Positions 54,361-63,418 are shown, numbered from the stretch's first letter. The stretch is 64,000 nt of DNA from Ferrimonas sp048263965 (GCF_048263965.1 NZ_JBLXDO010000001.1:1-64000), one strand, 5' to 3'. Made by a program: numbers and translations. Notes: generated by a model from the letters alone, not told the origin.

Positions 54361-55739
54361 GGGGCGCTCCTTGGCAGAGTGAAGCTGGCCTCCAGGCCAG
54401 GGGCTTTGTTGGTCAGCACCAGTTCGCCCTGATGCTGCTGGATAATCTGCTGGCAGATCGCCAGACCCAGACCGGTACCCTGGCCCTGGGGTTTGGTGGT
54501 AAAGAAGGGACTCATGGCCTGATTCAGTTGTTCTGTTGTCATGCCCTTTCCCCAGTCTTCTACGGTCACCAGCACGCGGTCTCGGTACTCCTGGGCGCTC
54601 AGTCTGAGGCGGCGTTCATCGCCACTGGCATCAATGGCATTGTTGACCAGGTTAATGATCACCTCTTCCAGCTTGACCGAATCCCCTTCCACCAGCAATC
54701 CGCTTTGCAGGTTCAGCTCCACATCGAAGTGTTTCAGCCGGTGCTGCATCAGCTTCAGGGCGGAGTCGATGACATGAGTGATAGATACCTGGCAGTGCTC
54801 ATTGTCGTTTCTGGCAAAATGCAACACCTCCTGACTGATGTGACTAGCTCGATTCAGACCGTGGCGTATCCGCTCAAGTTGGCGTCTTGGCTCCGGAGCC
54901 CCGTCCAGTTGTCGTTCCAGCAGGTCGCAGCTTAGGGTCGCGTAACTCAGAGGCGTTTTGATCTCATGGGCGATACCGGAAGCCAACTCCCCCATGGCCC
55001 GCAGCTTTTCTCCTCGCATGATGCGCCGCTGCTGCTCCTCGATCTGTTCCTGGTACTCCAGATCGAACAGCTTGAGTGCCTGGAGCAGACTCACCAGCAG
55101 GCCGAACGCACAAAGCATGCGTACTATGGGAACCCAGATTCCCCAGGTTGACGAGAGAAGGCCTGCTGCAATGGCGTAGGCTATGAGGGCGATGCCTGCC
55201 CAGGCGAAGGGGTGCGCCCCCTGGTGATGGAGGGCGGACAATTCCCGGGCATAGTAGATCATCGCCACTCCGGCCAGACAACCACCTGCAAGACCGAATA
55301 TCCAGCGTGTTAACTGCACCGAGAGCAGCAGAGAGTCTTCTATGGGGAAAGTAGCCAGGTGCACCAGGGTGGCGATCAGATAGAGAATCAGAAGGCCAGG
55401 AACCAGGGTGCCCAGCCAGCGCCGGTGGGGCGCGGTAAGAATGTCCAGCATTTTCCAGGCAAACCATACCAGGGCCAGGAAGGAGATCAGCAACTTGGCG
55501 ATGCGCATCAGCTTGATCCACACCCACCATTGGTGGGTCAGGGTGCCGATCCACAGCTTGAGATAAAGTTCAGACCATTCATGAAAGGCATGGGTAAAGC
55601 CGAACAGGGCCAGGGCGGGCAGGGCGGAGGCGATGGCCAGTTTGCTGACCTTGAGGTTGCGAAAGCTGATGACGCAGCCGATGGTGAAAAACACCAGACC
55701 GTAAAACAGGTAGACATTGAACACTAAGAGCTCATTCAT
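54357..55739 (-). CDS. Sensor histidine kinase with multi-helix membrane sensor
   Basis: This is a 460-residue kinase. About seven hydrophobic helices fill residues 5-215 with little periplasmic sequence, so it may sense within the membrane or via quinones. The kinase core has GIAHEIKTPLSYATLSCDLL (His), NLVNNAIDAS, VEDWGKGM and GTGLGLAICQQI. It is coupled to the receiver-ArsR gene by a four-base overlap. The stimulus is unknown; the cytochrome downstream suggests a respiratory signal. Confidence 0.9.
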   Translation of the reverse strand: MNELLVFNVYLFYGLVFFTIGCVISFRNLKVSKLAIASALPALALFGFTHAFHEWSELYLKLWIGTLTHQWWVWIKLMRIAKLLISFLALVWFAWKMLDILTAPHRRWLGTLVPGLLILYLIATLVHLATFPIEDSLLLSVQLTRWIFGLAGGCLAGVAMIYYARELSALHHQGAHPFAWAGIALIAYAIAAGLLSSTWGIWVPIVRMLCAFGLLVSLLQALKLFDLEYQEQIEEQQRRIMRGEKLRAMGELASGIAHEIKTPLSYATLSCDLLERQLDGAPEPRRQLERIRHGLNRASHISQEVLHFARNDNEHCQVSITHVIDSALKLMQHRLKHFDVELNLQSGLLVEGDSVKLEEVIINLVNNAIDASGDERRLRLSAQEYRDRVLVTVEDWGKGMTTEQLNQAMSPFFTTKPQGQGTGLGLAICQQIIQQHQGELVLTNKAPGLEASFTLPRSAP

Positions 55740-55819
55740 GGGGCCAGCCTAGCTCAATGCGGGGAGGAGGTGGTGTGATCTCCTTGGGGTTTTCTTCGCC
55801 GCTGTTCAGCAAAGGTCAC

Positions 55820-55850
55820 AAAAAAAGCCTCCGCAGGTGGAGGCTTTTTT
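55820..55850. terminator. Terminator after dsbA
   Basis: GCCTCC (55827-55832) pairs with GGAGGC (55839-55844), flanked by an A-run and a T-run, so it works on both strands. Confidence 0.85.
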
Positions 55851-55866
55851 GTCGTCTGTGCCAGAG

Positions 55867-56520
55867 CTACTTCTCGGTGGCCAGATAGTTCATCAACTCA
55901 GTCAGCTCGCTCAGGGTGCGGATCTGGCTCATGTTGATCATGTACTTGTCGTTGACCACGAAGGTGGGGACGCTCTGGATACGGAACTTCTGCTGGTCCA
56001 CCATCCAACCCATCACCTTCTGCTTGACCGCATCGCTGGCGGCGATCTTGTCGTAGTCGGCAACGTCGACGCCATTGTCGGTAAATACCTTCTTGATGTC
56101 GTTGCGGTTGTGGATGCCCGCTTCCGCTTCGTGGTCGTGGGACTCACCTTCTCCGTGGTGGTGATCGCCGCCCGCCAGGATGGCAAACAGGGGCTTTTTC
56201 ACCTTCTCTTCGACGCCCATCTCCTGCATCACGGCCAGAGAGAGGATCACCTCATTGCCGATCTCGGAGTTCATGAAGTCCACGTGGGCCTGCTGGAAGT
56301 CGATGGACTTGTCCAGGCCAGGCTTGATCAGCGGCAGGTAGCGTTTCTCCATGTTGTAGCAGTGGCCACAGTAGAGGGAGAAAAACTCCTTGATAACGGG
56401 CTTTTCGGACGCCGGCTTATCGCTGACGACCATGTAGTGGGTACCTTCAACAAATTGGGCCGCCCAGGTCGCCAGGGGGGCGAACATCAGGGCCAGGGCC
56501 AGGGCAATACGCTTGCTCAC
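55867..56520 (-). CDS. dsbA: Thiol:disulphide interchange protein DsbA with a His-rich insert
   Basis: This 217-residue periplasmic oxidase forms disulphides in exported proteins. A signal peptide (about 1-21) precedes the thioredoxin-like domain with CGHC (Cys51-Cys54); VPTFVVNDKYMIN supplies the cis-Pro. Inside the helical domain, residues about 118-137 carry an acidic His-rich stretch (DHHHGEGESHDHEAEAG) that standard DsbA lacks. The start is GTG 56520 with AAGGAC nine bases upstream; the longer in-frame start has no signal sequence at its N-terminus. Confidence 0.9.
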   Translation of the reverse strand: MSKRIALALALMFAPLATWAAQFVEGTHYMVVSDKPASEKPVIKEFFSLYCGHCYNMEKRYLPLIKPGLDKSIDFQQAHVDFMNSEIGNEVILSLAVMQEMGVEEKVKKPLFAILAGGDHHHGEGESHDHEAEAGIHNRNDIKKVFTDNGVDVADYDKIAASDAVKQKVMGWMVDQQKFRIQSVPTFVVNDKYMINMSQIRTLSELTELMNYLATEK

Positions 56521-56653
56521 TCGGTTGTCCTTTTGGTCAGGTTGTGGATTCAGCTTAGAACATATGTTGGGGCGTATGCTAAACCCTTGTGCCACACCAA
56601 GGTCAATCCCTGATGTTGCCAAAGGGTGAACCGCTTCGCCTTTTGCAAACTAT

Positions 56654-57142
56654 TCAGAATTCGGGGGAACTTTCATCGCTCACGGAGAGTGAGCGATACA
56701 GGTTCGGACGGTGGATCTCCATCAGCCTCTCTGGATGGGCACTGGGGCCAAACCCGACAGGGCGATAGAGCTCATGGGCATCGACAGTGGCCAGCATGAT
56801 GCGTCTCAGCCGCTGGGTTTCCTCCATCTCGAACAGAGAGTCCAGCAGCCATTTCGCCAGCCCCTGACCTCGAAATTCTCGAAGGATAAAGAGGTCTGCC
56901 AGGTAGCCAAAGGTGGCGTAATCGGTGATCAGTCGGGCGAAGCCCACCTGCCGCTCGCCATGATACAGGCCAAAGCACAGGGCGTTGTCGATGCCTGTGT
57001 CCACCAGAGCCCGCGGGATGCCGGGAGACCAGTAGGCCTCTTCGCTCAGGTAGCGGTGCACCATGGTCCGATCCAGTCTGGCCCGGTCAGTGCTCAGCAG
57101 GAACTCGCCCCGCTGCCACTGGCGCTTGGGATCACTCTTCAG
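56654..57142 (-). CDS. GNAT-family N-acetyltransferase, start uncertain
   Basis: This is a roughly 162-residue acetyl-CoA-dependent transferase. LADLFILREFRGQGLAKWLLDSL is the acetyl-CoA-binding loop, preceded by the family N-terminus WQRGEFLLSTDRARLD and ending MEIHRP. No ATG, GTG or TTG lies between the ubiK stop and that N-terminus. CTG 57142 has AGGA eight bases upstream and overlaps ubiK by 11 bases. ATG 57064 would delete about 26 conserved residues. The substrate is unknown. Confidence 0.75.
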   Translation of the reverse strand: MKSDPKRQWQRGEFLLSTDRARLDRTMVHRYLSEEAYWSPGIPRALVDTGIDNALCFGLYHGERQVGFARLITDYATFGYLADLFILREFRGQGLAKWLLDSLFEMEETQRLRRIMLATVDAHELYRPVGFGPSAHPERLMEIHRPNLYRSLSVSDESSPEF

Positions 57143-57392
57143 CGCCGGGTTCCTGCTTGGCTTCCAGCTCCGCCAGTCGAGCTTCCAGCTGCTCCACCAT
57201 CTGGCGGGTTTTGGCCAGCACCGCACTCTGGCGGTCGAACTCTTCCCGGCTGACCATATCCAGTTTGGCCAGCTGGCTCTGCAGAATGGTCTTGGCTTTG
57301 GATTCAAAATCTTCCGCTGCACTCTTCAGCCCGGGGGGCAGGGCGTCGTTCATCTGCTTGGCGATCTGTTCCAGCTTGTCCGTGTTAATCAT
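57132..57392 (-). CDS. ubiK: Ubiquinone biosynthesis accessory factor UbiK
   Basis: This is an 86-residue protein with a short N-terminal region (MINTDKLEQIAKQMNDALP) and a C-terminal coiled coil (about 45-80, EFDRQSAVLAKTRQMVEQLEARLAELE), the YqiC/UbiK form. It binds UbiJ and supports aerobic ubiquinone synthesis. It is divergent from rep; promoters of both lie in 57393-57518. Confidence 0.92.
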   Translation of the reverse strand: MINTDKLEQIAKQMNDALPPGLKSAAEDFESKAKTILQSQLAKLDMVSREEFDRQSAVLAKTRQMVEQLEARLAELEAKQEPGAEE

Positions 57393-57518
57393 GGTATCTA
57401 CTCCGTAATGCTTGGATTTATGGTAACAAAGAATTCGCCCACAGGGGGAGTCTCATCATAGGCGCACCAGGCCGCCATTTCCGGTAGAATAGCGCTCCTA
57501 ATTGAGACGGGAGAAATA

Positions 57519-59537
57519 ATGAGACTGAATCCTGGTCAGCAGGAGGCCGTAGAGTATGTGTCCGGCCCCTGCTTGGTACTGGCCGGAGCCGGCAGCGGCA
57601 AGACCCGGGTGATCACCAACAAGATCGCCTATCTGGTGCAGCAGTGTGAATATCAGGCGCGACATATCGCGGCGGTGACCTTTACCAATAAGGCCGCCCG
57701 TGAGATGCGCGAGCGGGTGTCCCAAACCCTGGGCAAGAAAGAAGCCCGGGGCCTGTGGGTCTCCACCTTTCACACCCTGGGACTGGAGATCGTTCGCCGG
57801 GAGCACAAGTCTCTGGGGCTCAAGCCCAATTTTACCCTGTTCGATGACCAGGACAGCCTGGCCCTGCTCAAGGAGCTCACCGAGAATGAGCTGGAGGGGG
57901 ATAAGGATCAGCTGAATGCGCTGATCAATGCCATCAGCAACTGGAAGAACGATCTGGTATTGCCGGACAAGGCGCTGCAGCTGGCGCGGGATCCGCAAGC
58001 CATCCTGTTCGCCCAGCTCTATGGTCGTTATCGTGAACACCTGACCGCCTACAACGCCCTGGATTTTGATGATCTCATCATGATCCCCACCCTGCTGCTG
58101 GCCAGCAGTGAAGAGGTGCGTGAGCGCTGGCAGAATCGCATCCGCTATCTGCTGGTGGACGAATACCAGGACACCAACACCAGTCAGTACCAGCTGGTGA
58201 AGTTGTTGGTGGGACAACGGGCCCGCTTCACCGTGGTGGGGGACGACGATCAGTCCATCTACTCCTGGCGGGGCGCCAAGCCTCAGAACCTGGTGCTGCT
58301 GGGTCAGGACTTCCCCAAGCTCAGGCTGATCAAGCTGGAGCAGAACTACCGCTCCAGTCAGCGGATTCTCAAGGCGGCCAATATCCTGATCGCCAATAAC
58401 CCCCATGTCTATGACAAGCGGCTGTTCTCCGAGCTGGGTTATGGGGATCCCCTGCGGGTGCTCAGTGCCAATAACGAGGACCACGAGGCGGAGAGGGTGG
58501 TGGCCGAGCTGATTCGTCACCGCTTTGTGAACCGCACCGACTATAAAGAGTACGCCATCCTCTACCGGGGTAACCATCAGGCGCGGCTGTTTGAAAAGGC
58601 GCTGATGACCAACCGCATCCCCTACAAGCTGTCCGGCGGCACCTCCTTCTTCTCCCGGGCGGAGATCAAGGACATCATGGCCTACCTGCGACTGCTGGTG
58701 AATGGCGACGATGACAACGCTTTCCTGCGCATCTGCAACGTGCCCAAGCGCGGCATGGGGCCGGCCACCCTGGAGCGCCTCGGACGTCTGGCCAACCAGC
58801 GACAGCTGAGTCTGTTTGCCGCCGCGTTCGAGCCGGATCTGGAGCAGCACCTACCCAAGTCCGCCGCCGAGTCGGTGATGGTGTTCACCCGCTGGGTGGT
58901 GGAGTTGGCGGACCGGGCGATGCGCGGCGACACCCTGGCGGCGCTCAAGGATCTGGTGCGGGAGATCAACTACGAAGACTTCCTCTACGACACCTCCCCC
59001 AGCCCCAAGGCGGCGGAGATGCGGATGAAGAACGTGTCCGAGCTCTATCGCTGGATCACCGACATGCTGGAGGGAGACGATCTCGAAGAGCCCATGACCC
59101 TGCCTCAGGTGGTGACCAAGCTGACCCTGAGGGACATGATGGAGCGCAACTCCGAGGAGGAGGAGGCGGATCAGGTGCAACTGATGACGTTTCACGCCTC
59201 CAAGGGGCTGGAGTTCCATTATGTGTTTATGGTCGGCATGGAGGAGGGGCTGCTGCCTCATCAGAGCAGCCTGGACGAAAACAACGTCGAGGAGGAGCGC
59301 CGCCTGGCCTACGTGGGGATCACCCGGGCCCAGAAGGAGCTGATCTTTACCCTGTGCCGGGAGCGTCGCCAGTTCGGTGAGCAGATCCGCTGTGAACCCA
59401 GCCGATTCCTGGCGGAGTTGCCCCAGGATGATCTCGACTGGGACAAGGGCAGAAAGCGCCAGACGGAGGCCCAGCGCCAGCAGTCTGGCAAGGCCAATAT
59501 CGCCGCTTTGCGGGCGATGCTGAAGAACAAACAGTGA
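57519..59537 (+). CDS. rep: ATP-dependent DNA helicase Rep
   Basis: This 672-residue 3'-5' superfamily-1 helicase helps replication forks past bound proteins. Walker A GAGSGKTRVI (about 25-34), TFTNKAAREMRERV, DEYQDTN (motif II), GDDDQSIYSWRGA, QNYRSSQRIL and the C-terminal TFHASKGLEF and RRLAYVGITRA motifs are intact. Length and sequence fit Rep rather than UvrD. Confidence 0.96.
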   Translation: MRLNPGQQEAVEYVSGPCLVLAGAGSGKTRVITNKIAYLVQQCEYQARHIAAVTFTNKAAREMRERVSQTLGKKEARGLWVSTFHTLGLEIVRREHKSLGLKPNFTLFDDQDSLALLKELTENELEGDKDQLNALINAISNWKNDLVLPDKALQLARDPQAILFAQLYGRYREHLTAYNALDFDDLIMIPTLLLASSEEVRERWQNRIRYLLVDEYQDTNTSQYQLVKLLVGQRARFTVVGDDDQSIYSWRGAKPQNLVLLGQDFPKLRLIKLEQNYRSSQRILKAANILIANNPHVYDKRLFSELGYGDPLRVLSANNEDHEAERVVAELIRHRFVNRTDYKEYAILYRGNHQARLFEKALMTNRIPYKLSGGTSFFSRAEIKDIMAYLRLLVNGDDDNAFLRICNVPKRGMGPATLERLGRLANQRQLSLFAAAFEPDLEQHLPKSAAESVMVFTRWVVELADRAMRGDTLAALKDLVREINYEDFLYDTSPSPKAAEMRMKNVSELYRWITDMLEGDDLEEPMTLPQVVTKLTLRDMMERNSEEEEADQVQLMTFHASKGLEFHYVFMVGMEEGLLPHQSSLDENNVEEERRLAYVGITRAQKELIFTLCRERRQFGEQIRCEPSRFLAELPQDDLDWDKGRKRQTEAQRQQSGKANIAALRAMLKNKQ

Positions 59538-59615
59538 CTTTTCGCGATCGCTGGTGACAAAAACCGCCGCTTTAGCTATTTTTTGGTCGGTCGAGCGGTA
59601 TTTTTGGAAAAAACG

Positions 59616-59645
59616 TTGGACCTGTGCCGGTGTTCACCGTAACAT
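59616..59645 (+). promoter_or_regulatory. Probable promoter of the tRNA pair
   Basis: TTGGAC (59616-59621) and TAACAT (59640-59645) are separated by 18 bases and followed by a GC-rich discriminator, as is typical for stable RNA. The first tRNA starts 18 bases after the -10 box. Confidence 0.5.
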
Positions 59646-59662
59646 AGCCGCCGTCAAAGGAA

Positions 59663-59739
59663 GCGCCCATAGCTCAGCTGGATAGAGCGCACCCCTCCGG
59701 AGGGTGAGGCCGGGGGTTCGAATCCTCCTGGGCGCGCCA
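59663..59739 (+). tRNA. tRNA-Arg (CCG)
   Basis: A full cloverleaf is visible: acceptor arms GCGCCCA / TGGGCGC, D-arm GCTC...GAGC, anticodon stem CACCC / GGGTG with loop CTCCGGA (anticodon CCG, reads CGG), T-arm GGGGG-TTCGAAT-CCTCC, and encoded CCA. It is the first of the usual argX-hisR pair. Confidence 0.95.
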
Positions 59740-59779
59740 TTTTCCGCCAGGGGATTTGGTTTGACACAAAAGACTCTGT

Positions 59780-59856
59780 GGTGGCTGTAGCTCAGTTGGT
59801 AGAGTCCCGGATTGTGATTCCGGTTGTCGTGGGTTCAAATCCCATCAGCCACCCCA
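59780..59856 (+). tRNA. tRNA-His (GTG)
   Basis: The cloverleaf has acceptor GTGGCTG / CAGCCAC with the extra 5' G(-1) of tRNA-His at 59780, anticodon stem CCGGA / TCCGG, loop TTGTGAT (anticodon GTG), T-arm GTGGG-TTCAAAT-CCCAT, and encoded CCA. The tRNA-Leu and tRNA-Pro that follow in E. coli are absent; a terminator comes next. Confidence 0.95.
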
Positions 59857-59870
59857 TTATTCATAGAGAA

Positions 59871-59895
59871 GCCGCTGTTTATCAGCGGCTTTTTC
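59871..59895 (+). terminator. Terminator of the tRNA operon
   Basis: GCCGCTG / CAGCGGC with a five-base loop, followed by six T. Confidence 0.88.
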
Positions 59896-59960
59896 TGTTT
59901 CTGGCCCCCGAGAAATCCTCCTTTTTCGTCCAGGCTTTGCCCCCACTGACTCGCGCCCAT

Positions 59961-59986
59961 AAAAAAGCCCCGCTCCATGGCGAGGC
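59961..59986 (-). terminator. Terminator of the molybdenum-cofactor operon
   Basis: On the minus strand GCCTCGC pairs with GCGGGGC (one G-T pair) and six T follow, about 20 bases after the moaA stop. Confidence 0.8.
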
Positions 59987-60005
59987 TTTCTGACGGTCAA
60001 CGGCG

Positions 60006-60992
60006 TTAGCCGCCGGTCAGGCTCATAAAACGCAGGATCTGGGTGCCCTCTTCGTGACCGAACAGGTGCTTCTCCGGCTTCACCCTCATGGCGGTGATGA
60101 TCGCCTGCTTCACCGCTTCGACACTGCCGTCGTTGTCTCGCAGAATCTGTTTCAGATCCACGGAGTTCTCGTTACCCAGGCACAGCAGCAGCTCACCCTT
60201 CACCGTTACCCGTACCCGGTTACATTCGTGGCAGAAGTTGTGGCTGTGTGGCGAGATGAAGCCCACGCGAATGTCGCTGTCCGCCATCTTGTAGTAGCGG
60301 GCTGGACCACCGGTACGCTCCGAGGTGGGGATCAGTGGGTAGGTGGGTTCGATGAAGCCACGAACCTCTTCCGAGGTACACAGGGTCTGCTCCCGGCGCT
60401 CACCGTCGAAGGCGCCCAGGGGCATCTCCTCGATAAAGCTGATGTCGACGCCCTTCTCCCGGGCAAAGTTCACCAGATCCAGCACCTCATGGTCATTCTT
60501 ACCCTTCATCACCACGGCGTTGATCTTGATGCGCTCGAAATCGGCATCCCGGGCGGCGTCGATGCCGGCCAACACTCGCTCCAGGTTGCCCTTGCGGGTG
60601 ACCTCGGCGAAACGGTCTGGGTCCAGGGTATCCAGGCTGATGTTGAGGCGCTGCAGGCCATTGCCAGACATCACCTGGGCGAACTTGGTCAGTCGCGAGC
60701 CATTGGTGGTCATGGACAGGTCCTTCAGACCCGGCAGCTTGGACAACTTGCGCACCAGCACACTCAGGTCGGTGCGCACCAGGGGCTCTCCACCGGTGAG
60801 GCGAATCCGCTCGACGCCCAGTTCGGTGAAGGCCTGGGCGATAACGCTCAGCTCCTCCAGGGTCAGAACATCATCCCGCTTGAGGAACTTGGGGTTCTCG
60901 TCCATGCAGTAGACGCAGCGGAAGTCGCAGCGGTCGGTGACCGACAGCCGCAGGTAATCGATCTTACGGCCAAAGCCGTCCATCAGGCTCAT
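60006..60992 (-). CDS. moaA: GTP 3',8-cyclase
   Basis: This 328-residue radical-SAM enzyme makes the first intermediate of molybdopterin from GTP, together with MoaC. The SAM cluster motif is CDFRCVYC (about 24-31), a second cluster uses CHECNRVR...CLGNE, and the C-terminal Gly-Gly tail (SLTGG) needed for activity is kept. It is last in an operon with mobB-moeA and mobA, 12 bases after moeA. moaC, moaD and moaE are not in this window. Confidence 0.96.
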   Translation of the reverse strand: MSLMDGFGRKIDYLRLSVTDRCDFRCVYCMDENPKFLKRDDVLTLEELSVIAQAFTELGVERIRLTGGEPLVRTDLSVLVRKLSKLPGLKDLSMTTNGSRLTKFAQVMSGNGLQRLNISLDTLDPDRFAEVTRKGNLERVLAGIDAARDADFERIKINAVVMKGKNDHEVLDLVNFAREKGVDISFIEEMPLGAFDGERREQTLCTSEEVRGFIEPTYPLIPTSERTGGPARYYKMADSDIRVGFISPHSHNFCHECNRVRVTVKGELLLCLGNENSVDLKQILRDNDGSVEAVKQAIITAMRVKPEKHLFGHEEGTQILRFMSLTGG

Positions 60993-61004
60993 GGGTTGCT
61001 CCCG

Positions 61005-62804
61005 TTACAGCAGATCGGCGAAGGGCTGAACCCAAACCGTCTCGCCAGCGCTGACGTTGCCCTGGCACTCTTCAATAATAATCAGGCAGTTGCCTTGAAC
61101 CATTGAGCTCAGGATCCCTGAGCCCTGGGCGCCGGTGGTGGTCACCGTCAATTCACCCAGGTTGTTCAGTTGCATGATGCCGCGCTGGAACTCGGTGCGG
61201 CCCTGCTTGGAGCGCATCGGCTCACCAGCGGTGGCGCGCATCATCTGCGGTTTCCAGTTGGGCTCGCCCATCATCTTGCGCAGGGCGGGCTGGACAAACT
61301 GCATAAAGGAGACCATCACCGCCACCGGGTTGCCGGGCAGACCGAACAGCAGGGTGTCCTTGATCTTGCCGAATGCCAAAGGACGACCGGGGCGCATGGC
61401 GATCTTCCAGAAGTCGATGTGACCCAGGCGCTCCATCACCGGCTTGATGAAGTCGGCGTCGCCAACGGAGACACCACCAGAGGTGATCACTACGTCCGCC
61501 TGCTCGCTGGCGGCCTGCAGCGCGTCGGCCATCGCTTCTTCGGTGTCTTCCAGAATGCCCAGGTCCACCACTTCGCAGCCCAGCTTGGCCAGCATCCCCT
61601 GGATGGTGAAGCGGTTGGAGTCGAAGATGCAGTTGGGCTTCAGGGGCTCGCCGGGCTGACACACTTCGTCGCCGGTGGAGAACACCGCCACCTTAGGCTT
61701 GCGGTAGACCGGCAGTTCACCCAGGCCCAGGGAGGCCAGCAGGCCCAGCTCGGCAGGACCGATGTGGTTGCCAGCAGTCAGGGCGGTGGCGCCAACGGCA
61801 ATGTCTTCGCCGGCCTGACGGATGTTCTGTCCGGTTTCGATGTCACCGTCGAAGCGGACCTGGTCTCCCTCCTGGGTGGCCAGCTCGCGCATGATGACGG
61901 TATCCACGCCGGCAGGCAGTGGGGCGCCGGTCATGATCTTCACCGCTTCACCGGACTGAACCTCGGCGTCATAGCCGTGACCGGCCAATACTTCGGCCAC
62001 CACGGTGAAGCTGTCATGCTGGCCGTCGTTACGGATGGCATACCCATCCATGGCGGAGTTGGTGTGCTGTGGGACATTGACCGGAGAGGCGATGTCTGTG
62101 CCCAGTACCCGGTTCTGCGCCTGCAACAGCGGAGTGGCTTCGGTGGTGGTGACCGGCTTCACTTCGCCAAGGATGCGCGCCTGGCCCTGGGCGACGGAGA
62201 GCTGCTTGCGTTCCACGTCGTCACAGCCGCAGGTGCCCAGAGGGGCGTAGCCAACCGGTTTCCAGTCGGCGGCAAACTGTTCGATAAAGTCGGCAATGGC
62301 ATCGACGTCGTTGATGTCCAGCACCGGCAGGGCCAAATCCTCTGGCAACTGGGTGTCGGCGTCTACGGCGATGCCGCGGATGGCGTCATCCTGGGTAAAG
62401 ACGAAGGGCTTGCCGACCTCGGCGCGGTGCAGCTCCAGCTTGGGCAGGGGCAGTTTCTTGAACCCTTCCACCAGAATCATGTCCACCCGGGTCTGATCGA
62501 TCATCCCCAGCAGCTCTTTCAGGTCGGGGTCGCCGTCGGTGACCTTTTCCGCCATCAGGGCGCGGCGGATGTGGGAGGCCACCAGCATCTGTTCGGCGCC
62601 GGATTTGCGCAGCTCGTAGGAGTCCTTGCCGGGAATGTCGACGTCGAAGTTGTGGTGGGCGTGTTTGATCACGGCCAGCTTCTTGCCACGACGATTGAGC
62701 TCTGGGATCAGCTTTTTCAGCAGCGTGGTTTTTCCGGTGCCACTGTAGGCGCAGATGCCCAGTACCGGCACCCGGCAATCCGCCAGAATTTGGTCGACAT
62801 TCAT
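61005..62804 (-). CDS. MobB-MoeA fusion: molybdopterin adaptor and molybdotransferase
   Basis: This 599-residue protein joins MobB (about 1-170; Walker A AYSGTGKTTLLKKL) to a full MoeA (about 195-599; ITSGGVSVGDADFIK and GLPGNPVAVMVSF). MoeA inserts molybdate into adenylylated molybdopterin; MobB assists MobA in attaching GMP. A Cys pair (GTCGCDD) lies at the junction. It starts two bases after the mobA stop and precedes moaA. Confidence 0.95.
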   Translation of the reverse strand: MNVDQILADCRVPVLGICAYSGTGKTTLLKKLIPELNRRGKKLAVIKHAHHNFDVDIPGKDSYELRKSGAEQMLVASHIRRALMAEKVTDGDPDLKELLGMIDQTRVDMILVEGFKKLPLPKLELHRAEVGKPFVFTQDDAIRGIAVDADTQLPEDLALPVLDINDVDAIADFIEQFAADWKPVGYAPLGTCGCDDVERKQLSVAQGQARILGEVKPVTTTEATPLLQAQNRVLGTDIASPVNVPQHTNSAMDGYAIRNDGQHDSFTVVAEVLAGHGYDAEVQSGEAVKIMTGAPLPAGVDTVIMRELATQEGDQVRFDGDIETGQNIRQAGEDIAVGATALTAGNHIGPAELGLLASLGLGELPVYRKPKVAVFSTGDEVCQPGEPLKPNCIFDSNRFTIQGMLAKLGCEVVDLGILEDTEEAMADALQAASEQADVVITSGGVSVGDADFIKPVMERLGHIDFWKIAMRPGRPLAFGKIKDTLLFGLPGNPVAVMVSFMQFVQPALRKMMGEPNWKPQMMRATAGEPMRSKQGRTEFQRGIMQLNNLGELTVTTTGAQGSGILSSMVQGNCLIIIEECQGNVSAGETVWVQPFADLL

Positions 62805-62806
62805 AG

Positions 62807-63418
62807 TTACAGATCCTTATTCGCCAGCAGCCGCTGTTCCAGCTCGTCCCGCTGCTCGGCAGTATTGATATTGGCAAAGGCCTCGGCCTGACCGGGGAAG
62901 ATGACCTTGGTCAGGCGCTTTTGGTTGTACCAAAGCAGAATTTTCCTATCACCGTTGGCCAGAAACTCGTCGATGGAGGGGCCTAAATCCGACTTCATCA
63001 GTAGGATAACGGAGTGTTCGCGCTCATCGTCGCAGGCAACGGCGATCTGCGCATCCTCTCTCTGCAACTGATCCAACATTTTGTGAAGCAGGTCACCGGG
63101 GAGCATGGGCACATCACAGGGCAGCACCAGCAGATAGGGAGAGTCGCAATGACGCAAGGCAGTGCGCATGCCTGCCATGGGGCCCTGGAACCCCTCCAGT
63201 TCGTCGCTGAATACGGGGTGACCCAGCTCGCCATAGGCGTCCTGATTACGGTTGGCGATGATCAGAGTCTGGGCGGCGTCCGCTGCGAAGCGCTGCAGAA
63301 CGTGGCTGATCATCGGCTTCCCTGCCACGGTCACCAGGCCTTTGTCTTCGCCATCCATGCGGCGGGCCCGGCCCCCGGCCAGCACGGCCAGGGTGATGTT
63401 GTTATTGGTAGCTGGCAC
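62807..63418 (-). CDS. mobA: Molybdenum cofactor guanylyltransferase
   Basis: This is a 203-residue nucleotidyltransferase that links GMP to molybdopterin to form the MGD cofactor of anaerobic reductases. The GTP-binding N-terminus LAGGRARRMDGEDKGLV and LVLPCDVPMLPGDL are typical. I take GTG 63418 as start (GAGGAA eight bases upstream), overlapping the ABC gene by 17 bases; the longer in-frame start at 63457 has no family match. Confidence 0.92.
   Translation of the reverse strand: MPATNNNITLAVLAGGRARRMDGEDKGLVTVAGKPMISHVLQRFAADAAQTLIIANRNQDAYGELGHPVFSDELEGFQGPMAGMRTALRHCDSPYLLVLPCDVPMLPGDLLHKMLDQLQREDAQIAVACDDEREHSVILLMKSDLGPSIDEFLANGDRKILLWYNQKRLTKVIFPGQAEAFANINTAEQRDELEQRLLANKDL

Noticed and set aside
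61170..62891. 573-codon plus-strand frame opposite mobB-moeA
   Set aside because: Antisense shadow; no motif, no start context.
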